In this document: in pieces, positions 35,661 through 46,200 of the stretch | Layout: each line of letters opens with the position of its first letter | Position numbering within the stretch: position 1 is the stretch's first letter | Assembly (NCBI GenBank): GCA_964036295.1 | Contig: OZ038465.1 | Location: 15,755,667-15,819,666 of the forward strand | Reading direction: 5' to 3' | DNA from: Plumapathes pennacea | Taxonomy: Eukaryota; Cnidaria; Anthozoa; Antipatharia; Myriopathidae | DNA length: 64,000 nt | Position numbers and translations under genes: made by a program | The notes under the pieces: generated by a model | Databases searched by the model: none | What the model saw: the letters and a program-made list of their open reading frames with translations, nothing else | What the model was told of the DNA's origin: nothing

Positions 35661-36239
35661 TTGAGTTTTGGAAAACAACAAAGGCTTTGAGTGGTATGCC
35701 AACCGTACACTTTGGAAGGAAGCCGTACGGCCGCGCATGCACATTGCGTTTTGCCGCGGTGTCTGTTCTGCACGTCACAATCTCGTATCCAGACTCTTCC
35801 GCTGTCTTACGGTGGCTGAAAGTGACATGCACTAAACATTCCGTTTGATTTTATTGACAGATGATTGGTTCTCTCACTTCAAATGAGACTGACATTCCCG
35901 TGCAGACTTCGTAACTCTAGACTCCAGGTCCTCTCGTTCAACTTGGTGTAGGCCGACATGATCAACTTGACCTGCTGCGCATGAGCAGAGGGTAGCAGTT
36001 CGTGACATCATCAACGAAGAAGTGGAAGAAAAAGAAGACTGAACGAGGAAGAATAGCTTGGAGTGTCAGAACTGAAGCTAATATTGCAAAAACTCTTTTA
36101 TTGAAACAAAGTAGTTTGCTTAATCTACAACACGAGAATACATCAAACCAGAACATCCTGTCTTGATTATGCATTTTAATGTTATTGAATAGCATACCTT
36201 CTAATTCTGCTGCACAAACTAACAACGCTAGGTTTAAGA

Positions 36240-36372
36240 CCACACCATCAAAGCACCTCATCACCACACTACTTCATGCTGCAGACAGCAAAAGGCAACT
36301 CCTTGTCCACCACGCAGAGAGGACTGGGCAGTCAACTGCAATCTATAGAGCGCGCACTTACAAACATAAATC
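36240..36372 (-). pseudogene. Decayed copy of the collagen gene's 3' end
   Basis: On the minus strand this segment aligns with the last coding bases and 3' flank of the collagen gene (about 36830-36965). Matching landmarks are GTGCGCGCTCTATAG against CGTGCTCTTTATGCC, the GACTGCC...CCTCTCTGCGTGGTGGAC stretch, and TGTCTGCAGCATG at the end. The copy has an in-frame TAG and frame changes, so it is a partial, non-functional tandem duplicate. Confidence 0.7.
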
Positions 36373-36584
36373 TTCACTTGAAACAAAGTAAGTTTCTTTT
36401 AACTGCGATAGTTCGCCAGGCGGGGGTCATTCGCTGATAACGTCCGCTCGTTATTCGGTCACGTGTCACGATTCTACCAATCACGCGCGGGAGGAAATAT
36501 TTGATGGGTCATAATGGTCTATAACTGTCGGTAAGTATAAAGTAATTTGTTTCTAAAATAGATGAAAATGTTGTGGAGTGGTGT

Positions 36585-36872
36585 GTCTTGGAACCACATT
36601 ACAACAGCATAATTCCACCACCAGTACATCACACCACCACAATACCTGCACAAGACTTCACCACACCACCAGACTAGCACACCCTACTACAACACCACAC
36701 CACTACAGCACTAAACTACCACACCACTACTACCACTTAACTACCACACCATCCACTACAACACCAATAAACTACCACACCATCACACCACTGAACTACC
36801 ACACCACCACACCACTACTTTAAACTACCACATCATCACACTACAACACCACTAAACTGCCACAACCCCACA
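36585..36872. repeat. CCACACCACTA-type minisatellite
   Basis: Degenerate array of units built from ACCACACCACTACAACACC. It runs up to the stop codon of the collagen gene, and part of it appears again beside the decayed copy at 36240-36372. Confidence 0.85.
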
Positions 36873-36875
36873 CCA

Positions 36876-39800
36876 CTACATGCTGCAGACAACACAAGGC
36901 AATCTCTCGTCCGCTACGTAGGCAGGACAGGGCAACGAGTCGCAGTCGGCATAAAGAGCACGCACGAACCGGGCATCTCTCAACACCGAGCGTCCTTCAC
37001 GATCAAGACAGATGATGTCTTGGTCGCTTTTGCGGTTGGAACTAACGGCAAGAAAACCGTCGTATTCCCGAGTCCACCCGCGGTCACACTCCTTGCGCGC
37101 GGGAAGCATCACGTGCAAACTGCGTGTCTTGACGATGCAAACTGCGCAGGTCAAGTAGAACGCGGTCCCGTACAGAATACTGACCTTGCTGTCCCGTGGT
37201 GACCGCTGTATTGCAGAGTTATTCTTTAGCGGAGTACTAAGATCTACCTGACCAAAGTACCACGGTTGGTCAGGAAGACAAACGAAAGGAGAGCCGCCTG
37301 TTCTCGGGTCGCCATGTCTCGTTGCTGCCGCTTGACCTGCAATGGGCGAAAGTTTAAGAAGGTGATCTCGACGTATGACAGGGGTTTATTAAATTGTTAT
37401 GTTCAAGTATTCGAAAAATTCAATGCAGTAATTTTGTCTGCCCGTCATCTGCAGACCGAACGGCCAGATGTAAACGTCTACTGATCATTAACAACATGGC
37501 GGGAAAGACTGTTAACCTTTCACTCCTAAGCGCATATTACAAATTCTCTTAACAATTCGAGAAGAAAATGTATGAGTGATATGGTGAGAATTAATAAGTC
37601 AATCAGGACAAGTGGCAAAGTCTTCATACTGTATGATATATCTGTGGTGAGCGACTGAAGGAGAAAATTGAAGCTGATCACTCTCGGGACTGAAAGGGTT
37701 GATACAAACCTCGATAGACTCGCTCGGAACTCGACGGGCACGTGCTTCGACCCCATCTTACGTAACTCACTGCGCCACTGGGCTCCTTGTGCGACTGGTC
37801 AGCGTTCAACAACGCTAGATCGCATGGCTTGGGAACCCGTCTACCCTGTTCCGTGACGTAACAGGTGGCCTCCCCTTTTTCTCCTTTCTTTCCTCTGTCT
37901 CCTTTTCTTCCTGGGTAACCTGGTTCTCCGTCATCACCATGCATTCCCGGCATGCCTCGGCTGCCCTTGAGACCAATCTTCCCGCGTTCACCTGGAAGAA
38001 AATTTGCGACGAGATGACGTCATATATACGCCAACATAACCAGGCTGTTTTGCGCGTAAAAAAAAAAACATTCCCAGTAGACATTGCGCGTGAGTTCGCC
38101 GAGTCTTACCTGGTTCTCCAGCCGCGCCTTTATTTCCCTTAGGACCCATGACTCCTTGCGATCCGGGTATTCCGTTAACTCCGGGGGCCCCAGGGGTGCC
38201 TGGTGGTCCCGGACGTCCATCTTTACCCGGGGAGCCATCTCTTCCGGGGGGACCCATCGGACCGTTGATTCCTGGCCTACCCTCCCCACCATTCCGCCCA
38301 GGGATTCCTGGGGGTCCAGCCCTGCCGACCATTTGTCCCATGGCGCTCAACCGAGATAACTCCTGCTGCATGTACTGAGTTCTGTGGAAAAGAATTGCAA
38401 ATCAAAACAATCATCCAGAGAGTCTGGGTGAGGTGAGGTGTGGCTCTGGCTCGTTATGATAAAACACCTATTTAGGAGCTGGCTATTAAACTTGTGTGGT
38501 GTATGATGAACCAATTAATCGCCTCAGTTTCGGTAACTAGCGGTGGATGCTTTTTCTTCGCTTGCCTTGAGAGTTCGAGATAGCGGGTTTCCCGGGGGGT
38601 CACCCTTTGGTGGGACACACGCCAACTTAAGGGACTTAGAAACTAGGGACCCCCTACCGATGAACCCGACAAATTGCCGGGATGACTGGCCACTATGTCA
38701 ACATGTTAGTATTTGATTGCAAGTGGTGATATTAGAACTCTCACAGAAAGGCAGCTTGATTTATAGCGAATTTGATTTAATGCGAATTTCCTGTATATTT
38801 CGCGCGCGATAGTGGACCAGCAGTTCACGTTTATAGCTGCGGGAATGATGAGAGTTTTATACGGCTCGCATCCCTGGATCACTTTGTAGGTTTTGTAGCC
38901 AGGGCTCCATGTCAACAAACGCTGACGGCAACTTAAACGCACAACAAATCCACAGAAACAAACAAATATTCAACTCGTATCCCCTGGAGCACTCAGGTTT
39001 GGTAGTCAGGACTGACCGAGTCAAAAAACGCTGACGGGAACTTAAACGCACAACAAATCCACAGAAATAAGCAAATATTTAACTCGTATCCCCTGGAGCA
39101 CTCAGGTTTGATAGCGGAAACAAGCACCCTAACCCCATTTTTTATCTTTTTTTTCACGTACTATAATTGGTTAGTAATTGTGCAAAGTTTCAAAACAAAA
39201 TCACCGCAACTTGGGAACCTTTTAAGCCCTGTCAATGACTATTATGGGAGCCTTAGGGCTTAAAGGTTCCCCAAAGAGAATGTAGACAAATGTTGTGACT
39301 CTTTGACAGGGGCCTAAAGGAGACAGACAAAAACAGACAAACAAACAGTTTCCTAAAACAATTAAATTATAATGCCTTTGTTATGTTGCCTCTGACTGGA
39401 CCAAGCAAAAGTATAGAGCACGCAAACCCCTAAACAACAAAGCAAAACAAGACTAAAGACATTGAGGGTGGTTGCTTGAAGTTCCGGTAAGTAACTTAAA
39501 GAGTAAGGACCAACAGCTGCTAACGGGAACTTAAACGTATTAGACCAACAACGGCGCTGAATATTTTTCACGGCCGCAGTTCCAAAGCACCGAATGCTCT
39601 ATACTTAATAATCGTTTCAAACATGATGGCAGAAAGTGAAGTGCTCGTTGAAGGCCGTTTCAGCCGCGAATAAGGGTAAATTCAATAGCAGGAAGTTTTC
39701 AGAGCAGGAAGTTGACGAGCAAACCCATATGCTCGAAGAGAGAGTCTGTTTTCATCACGGAGTACCGCAACCTCTACGTGCACACTTGAGCGTTTTAGTT

Positions 39801-42325
39801 TGATTGAACTCTTCCAGAAGGGCAGTAATTGAGATGCATTTCCGTGCTTTCCATCGTCTGTGTTGATCGGCCGCTGTATTAGACGCATACGGTTTTGCAA
39901 AAGCATTTGGGTAAATATCGGCCAACATGTTGCGATCGTTTGAACACCCTCGCCCAACATCGCACAACATTCACCCAGTTGGGCGATGTTGTGCCAACAT
40001 ATTGCGTTCGTTTGCACGGGCCTTTAGCATGAATGCTTGCATGTTGCACGTCGTCGGAAAGTGAATAATACTTGCTATTCCAAAAGTGCGAAATTCTATT
40101 TTTAATTAAAGACACTTGCATCCAATATTATAATCAGCTCCTTCCCGTTCCTGCTCCCGAACTAAAAATAGATCGGACAGTGCGGAAACGCCCGCAGTGC
40201 ATGCTACCTAAACCGACTCAGCCAACCAGAACTACCTACTCCGTAAAGGCCCGATCAAACGGTGATGATAGTCGATGATGGTTCAAACTATCACGTGCGT
40301 TTGAACACGAACCATCATGAACTATCATTCAAAATTTCCATGTTAGTCGATGATAGTTTTTATCGTTTGATCACGCGAGAGATAGTCGGTCAGCTGTTTT
40401 CCCCCTGAATGAACAGGCTCAAGCTTTCGCAGCATTCAAAAATGGCAAGCAATAAAAAGCAATGAAAACAAGGCCGTATCGAGTGATGAAGAGAGTAAAA
40501 TTAAACAAAACAAAACAGACAGCGGCTCTTCTGTTCATATAAACAGCCATGTTTGTCATGTTTTTGCTGAGGCGTTGACGTTTTCACACGAGCTGGAGCT
40601 CGCGCGAGCGATTGCGGTATTTCCGGTCGACTATCATGCGCTCTCTCGTGAACGTTTGATCGCTCTCTGTGATAATCAATGATAGTAGGTGATAGTTTCG
40701 GTATCGAAACTATCATCAGCTATCACTCACCGTTTGATCGGGCCTTAACAAAAAAATGAGAACTCGTCTGAAACGCACGGGAACGAACAGGAACGCTTTC
40801 AATGCAGGCTACGGTTTCGTCGTCTTCCGCGCTACGCGGCTTCGGTCTTTGTGGACCTTGACCGCAGTGTACTTCCGACTGAGAGTAAATTTATATTTAT
40901 TTATTAAGCTGTCAGAAAACGGACGTAATGCAGACTAAATAATACGGTGGGAGAACAGCGGGGCGGAAAATGTATCGGTTGGTGTTAGTCAGTACCATCC
41001 GCCCCCGCGTCCCAAGATCACTGCCGCTGTATTAAGCCGGTGTTACACAATATTCGCTCTCCTTTAGGTGAGTTTTCTAAGTCAATTAAATAACACTAAA
41101 TATTTCACCGAAAGTCACGTAAAACGGTTCTGCACACAAGAGTCAGTTTTATGGCAGTTTTCCACCAAGAAAGATTTAGGTGTTCATGGGTAATAAATAA
41201 CATACCGTATCTGAAAGTCATTCTCTTCATCACACTTTAAAATATATTATGTAGGCTATAATGTGTACACAAAGACATCTTCACAACTCTGCGTAGTTGG
41301 TGAGGCTCCCGGGGGGGGGGGGGGGGGGGGGACACCTCAAAATGTTGGGTGGGAGTGTGCCGCCCGGGACTGAAAACCCTTACCCAATTTCAGACCAAAA
41401 TTTGCGATTTTCGACCCTATTTCAGACCAAAATGTGCAATTTTCGACCCTATTTAAGACCAAATATCAAAATCTACGACCCTATTCCAGACCAAAGGTTA
41501 AAATCGATACCCTATTTCAGACTAAAATGCTAAAAATGATACACTTTGGGGCGGCACATACCTATATGGCTCATCATATATGGGAGTATCCCCCCTCCCC
41601 CTACCCCCGGGGTGAGGTTGAGATAAATTCAAAGCAGAGATACTCGTTTATATACAACACTACTTGTATTATATATTTATACCGCGTATGATTGAAAAGT
41701 GGTTTATAAACCGGAAAACTTCTGAGCTTTCAATGTAGAAATCCATTATGTTTGTAACCGGAACAACCTTGTGCGGATGTGACATGGATATTTTTAACTA
41801 AACAAATTAATGAAAAAAAAAAAAAAAAAAAAAAAAGTATGGCCACTCCACGGCAGGCGAGAGGACCCACCATGCGTGCTTTAAGTTTATACTGAGCTAT
41901 TCGCCGGTTACAATTGAGAAGTTACAGAGATACCCACAAGGTGGCAGCACAAGAGCATTTTCCTGTTGTAGAACGTACCTCGTTTGCAGCACAATTATGT
42001 TTTGTTGAACTTTGGTCAAGGTATCATAGTAGTAATTGGCGTTCGGGTCGGCACCCTGGTTCTCTCTGCGAGATCTTTGTCTTTGATGAGACAAAAAAGA
42101 TTCACCATCTTCTCCCAGCATCCTCCCCTCCTCAGTTTGCAACGTCCGGCCATTTTTCGTCGCATTCTCGTGTTCCCTGTTCAGTTCTTTTCCGAGATGA
42201 CACGTACATCCTGTTTCAGGTGTTAAGACGAAATACACGACAACCAAAAGCGAAAAACACACCGATGAAATGCTAATCGCGAGTGTGAAGCACAGTAGCT
42301 TCCGCTCAGACTTTGAGGACGCCAT
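36876..42325 (-). CDS. Membrane-anchored collagen with short-chain-collagen-C4-like C-terminal domain
   Basis: Four exons (42325-41979, 38381-38110, 37991-37710, 37336-36876), exactly phase-consistent, give 453 residues. There is a short cytosolic start MASSKSERK, then a signal-anchor helix (about 10-35), so a type II membrane topology is likely. The stalk has an N-glycosylation site (NAT, residue 54) and a furin-like site RSRR (84-87). A short helical neck follows, then 38 uninterrupted Gly-X-Y triplets (about 135-248). The C-terminal half has two Cys-rich modules with [46 protein letters not shown]. This pattern matches the NC1-like domain of sponge/cnidarian short-chain collagen C4 as I remember it. 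The TM-furin-collagen layout resembles vertebrate MACIT collagens but with a different C-terminus, so an extracellular matrix or shed role is inferred. The ATG at 42325 opens the signal anchor; TTG upstream is not needed. The large first intron is full of repeats. Confidence 0.88.
37512..37702. mobile_element. Family-1 MITE
   Basis: Begins GTTAACCTTTCACTCCTAAG and ends CTCTCGGGACTGAAAGGGTT, in the last collagen intron, reaching to within 8 bp of exon 37991-37710. Confidence 0.85.
38857..39120. repeat. Tandem duplication, roughly 120 bp unit
   Basis: CTCGTATCCCCTGGAGCACT plus CAGGTTTGGTAG, and AACGCTGACGG with ACTTAAACGCACAACAAATC, occur twice in tandem, with a more diverged third partial copy on the left. 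First collagen intron. Confidence 0.75.
39890..40030. mobile_element. Inverted-repeat remnant ending AAAGGCCCG
   Basis: TTGTGCCAACATATTGCGTT and GCCAACATGTTGCGATCGTT, with CCCAACATCGCACAACAT / GGGCGATGTTGTG between them, form an imperfect palindrome. The right edge reads CACGGGCCTTTAG. It belongs to the AAGGCC-ended group. Confidence 0.5.
40245..40747. mobile_element. Inverted-repeat element, ends AAGGCCCGATCAAACGG
   Basis: About 500 bp flanked by AAGGCCCGATCAAACGGTGA and TCACCGTTTGATCGGGCCTT. Inside, GATGATAGTCGATGATGG and ATCATCAGCTATCACT repeats also form inverted pairs. Collagen intron 1. Confidence 0.85.
41306..41613. mobile_element. Family-5 poly(G)-capped element, copy 1
   Basis: Opens with a run of about 20 G, then GTGCCGCCCGGGACTGAAAA and four tandem units of the type CCCTATTTCAGACCAAAAT, and closes with GGGAGTATCCCCCCTCCCCC. 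Same structure as the elements at 57889-58190 and 60156-60556. Confidence 0.8.
41813..41837. repeat. Poly(A) run
   Basis: About 25 consecutive A on the plus strand in the first collagen intron. Confidence 0.95.
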
Positions 42326-43223
42326 GTTGTTCCTTGGCACGGTCAAATCAACACCTTCCGAATTCTACACATCTTTGAGAATTTTTTTAAGCGGATTAGA
42401 TGGTGAAAACAAAGAGTTTCTGTTCCCACTGACCGATCGACAGAGGTTGATATTAATCAAAACATCTCACCTTACTTCCGATGAAAACGGAAATTTCGCG
42501 CGCGAAGTAGCTGTGTACTACGCGGGGAACTGCGATTTGATGCGACGCAGACTGACCTCGACACTTCACCCGACCAATAATTCAATATATTTTTACACAA
42601 TTTTCACATTTTCAAGTGCAAATATGGGAGCGTATTGCACTGGTCAGAAGCCAGATCAACTGGTTTATTAGCTTATGTGATCAATTTTCGCAAGCAAAGT
42701 TTAATACGAACGCGTCAATTTTTTTTTTATCCATTTTGCGCGCGGCCAATAACGTTTGGCCCTGCTTCGTTTGTCGAATACTAAACAATTTATCGCACGA
42801 AAAGTCGTGCAATGCGGGTGTCATTTTACTGGTCAGTTTTATAGTTCTTGCTCGCCTGAAGCAGGCTCGAAAAAATAAAACCAACGGCGTGTAACTACTC
42901 CGCCGCATTGCATTCCTTTTCGTGTAATAACCTCTTACAATAATTTTGTAGGCAGCATGTTCTTTTCTTTTTTCCCGGACACGATGACAACAAAGTTCCA
43001 AGCACATTTTGTTCTTGTGCCTTCTTTTTGTTGTTTTTGTACTTCTTCTGTTTTCCAGGATCCCACAGGACTAACTTGTTGTTGTTTTTGTTTTATGTTG
43101 CGTTGTATTATATCAGTTACTTATTAGAGGCAACATGCAGGGCAGCGGAAATTACGCGGCATCGACAAACAGCACTTGTATCGTTTTAGGTTGTGGTCGT
43201 GAAGCTCAACACAAGAGTTTGCG
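42326..43223. promoter_or_regulatory. Divergent interval between collagen and SLC6 copy A
   Basis: About 900 bp separate two divergent start codons and must contain both promoters or 5' UTRs. A 340 bp repeat (about 42590-42930) sits inside it. No specific core promoter element is evident. Confidence 0.4.
42590..42930. mobile_element. Dispersed element with a second copy at 48350-48690
   Basis: Shared blocks include GTGCAAATATGGGAGCGTAT, CCAGATCAACTGGTTTATTA, ACGAAAAGTCGTGCAAT and CTCGCCTGAAGCAGGCTCGA. The outer parts (CGTATTGCACT against GCATTGCATTCC) are loosely inverted. Confidence 0.75.
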
Positions 43224-46200
43224 ATGGGCTCCGAAGAAGTGAAACGAGAAACTTGGACGGGAAAACTCGACTTCATTCTCGCCCTGATTGGATTTTCTGT
43301 TGGACTCGGAAACATTTGGCGCTTCCCTTATCTGTGCTACAAAAATGGAGGAGGTAGGATGGTTGATAAGAATCCAACCCGCCCACTCATAACATCATTG
43401 ACGCGGATTTAGAGCGCTTGTTGATGCAGCCGGGTAAATAGCGGTGCGTCGAGCTTCTACAGTTTCGTACGAGTATCAGCAGAAAACAGAACGAACCAGA
43501 ACCGACTCACTTATGTACTCTGAAGACTGGTATATATCACTCAGAGGGGGCAACCGAAAATAGAATGTAGTCTTCCCTTCGCTTTTTGTTTCTTTTCTTG
43601 GTATTACTTAAATTTGTAGGTTTCTACACCTAAACTCTATCATTCCTCACTAAATATAGGAATACTGTGGGCTGAAGTCTGCAGTTGTCGCACACCGATT
43701 ATTGAAAACCCTTTGTCACGTCCCCCGCCTCTTCTCCATTGTCTCCTTTTGGAGAGAGCACGTTCAGAAAGCTGACAAAAAGCCAAAATAACAAGTAACA
43801 TAAGGAGTATGGGGTTCATGTTTCGCAGATGACGCAGTAGTTCTGCGATCGACGCCAAAAAAAAAATTGGATTTTGTAACTAGAGTAGTTTCTTAATAAT
43901 CTCCAACTGAATCTATTATTTTCTTGCGCGTATCGCATTTCCCTGTGACCATGATTGTTTGTTTCTATTTGATCGTTTTACACTGGAAAATTCTACCGTA
44001 TCACACAATGTGTAAAACGGGGTACACTGTATGTAAATAACGCACTCTTTGCTAGCAAATTGACATCTACATGCTGCCTACCCATTTTATACAAATTGTG
44101 TAAACGGGTAGAAAGTATGTAAACAAAATTTACACATTATGTAAACCATGTGTAGATTATGCGTAAATTTCGTGTAAAATGTAGGCTATTGTAGCAATAT
44201 TTACATACTCTGTAAAAGGGTAGAATTTTCCAGTGTCAAGTGATCATGCTTTAAATCTTTACAACTGCAGAACACCCTGCCACATCGAGGCCCTTATCAA
44301 AAGGGTTGGCAATACGCAGCAAAGCTGTGCTATGCAATACATCACAGTGCTCGACATTAAGGTTTTAGGTTGGTTGCCCTTCAGACTGTAGATTGACTTC
44401 AAGCAATAGAAAGTTTCATAATTTCTAGTTGCCCGGCCCAGAATTTACCTGTCCGACCAAAAGTTTTGGTTGCCCCAGGCAAGCGGGCAACCATTAATGT
44501 CGAGCGCTGCATCAATTTTAGCCTTGATACTTGCATGTCATCTCAAACAACCGAACAGCAAATGCGGCAGGTCAAGATCAAACTTGAAAGTTGATATTTT
44601 ATCGATGGCCCAACAAAGGAAACACTCGAAATCACTTCACAGCACGTGCAGTGAGCTGACAAAAAGCCAAAATAACATCACCTCAAAAATCATTTCACTT
44701 TTCAGCGCATTTTTTTTGACAAATTCTAAAAGCTTTACCTTACATGACCCTTCGAGTGCTTTTCCTGACATTTCCGCATGGGGGCGTGGCCACTCAGGTG
44801 GGATTTCCAGGCGTCCTATTGAACGGGATCAAATAGCCAGATATATAGACTAAACAATACCTTCCGTCATCGATGCTGTAGCCCGCGCAGCAAGCATTTC
44901 CGCAGGTTTCTGAAAAATTGGGGCGAGCGCAAAAAGGAAGTCGAGGGAGAGAGAGAGTTCCTTCTCTCCCTCCCTCCTCCCCCTGGACGTCCTTTTTGCA
45001 CTTGCCCCAGTTTTTAGAAACCTACGGAAACGCTTGCTACGAAGGCTATCGCGACTGGGTTCGTGCTCGCTCACACGATCTTGGAAGGAAAAGAAGGGCC
45101 TGTTCGTAGGCCTTTAGATTTCTTAAACAGGCGTTTACCTCCCTACCTAAACTTCAGTGGAGTTACCCCCTCCCCCACCAAACCTTCCCCTCCCTCTCCC
45201 GAGCTTGCAGCCTGGTTGCTGTTCCTGCGCATTGTTGCGTTAAGGGCCGAACAGCGAGCTACAACTTTGAATTGACAGGACAAGAGAAAGACAAACAGAC
45301 AGACAGACAGACTGGATTCATATAGTAATACTCGATCAGACAGGTCAATAACATCCCGTACCTTCCCCTCTCGCTCGAGGTGTTTCCTTGTTCCCTTGAT
45401 ATGAGGTGATAATGTCCTGTGTCCTCCCCTCTCAGGTTGTTTTCTTATTCCTTACGTCATCTGTCTGGTGGTGGCTGCGGTTCCCGTGTTGACTCTGGAG
45501 ATCTCTCTTGGTCAGTTCATGAACGAGGGAGGAATTACAGCTTGGAACATCTGCCCCCTATTTAGAGGTAAATTTGGTTAGAAAATCATTTATAACCATG
45601 AGCTTCAATTTTCTCTTTCCAATTCTCACCAGAGATAATTATACAGTAAGGAGAACTTGATAGCTTGCTGAGAATGAAACCTGATCAAACGATCAATTCT
45701 TACTACATCACTCATACATTTTACTAAATCAAGGGTTGGGAGAATTTATGTTCTGAGCATGAGAGTGAAATGGTTAAAAAGAAGCAGAGACAATTATATG
45801 GATCGTACATCTCTAGAACACGGTGGAATGCCATCAAGTAGTCTGTATTAAGCGGATATCCTTGAGGAATTGTGAAGTATCCGCTTAATACAGGGTGCCC
45901 GCTGGCAGAGTCTACAGTATCTTACTGGAGAGTAGATTTTCGAAACTTGGACAACTGTCCCCTTAATACGGGGTGTCCGCTTAAGACAGGTTTAAGTGTA
46001 GTTATTCCATGCGCTCTGTTGCTTTATTTTAGTCAATGTTACATCTATATATTCTTATATAAAGTACATTGTTGTCGCTGTTGTTGTTGTTGTTGTTGTT
46101 GTTGTTGTCGCTGTTGTTGTTGTTGTTGTTGTTAAAGTCCTCCTTTGAACGTGTAAATTTGTTGTAGGTATTGGCTTCTCGGGCGTGTTAATCATGCAGT

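Larger units (their letters stand above)
30219..36280. other. 6 kb gene-poor interval with simple repeats
   Basis: No gene is supported. Contents include an ATTTATTC-type low-complexity tract (30250-30718), a telomere-like tract, a short inverted pair CCTGGGATG/CATCCCAGG (near 30840 and 30897), imperfect repeats of ACAGTCTGSAGGA near 31735-31840, a CTGCTCGCAGGGTA-type inverted pair near 32100-32150, and a GC-richer stretch at 34670-34960. A plus-strand open frame at 33375-33734 (119 codons) is followed by AATAAA near 33752, but it lacks recognisable motifs and upstream exons. Confidence 0.5.

Noticed and set aside
37131..37335. Reading the SLC6/collagen neighbourhood as one functional cluster
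   Set aside because: Nothing in sequence or known biology links the membrane collagen and the transporters beyond adjacency.
45300..45570. Idea that SLC6 copy A is truncated at exon 1 because of a long first intron
   Set aside because: Exon 2 (45436-45567) is intact, in phase and identical in length to the copy B exon; the intron is simply filled with mobile elements.
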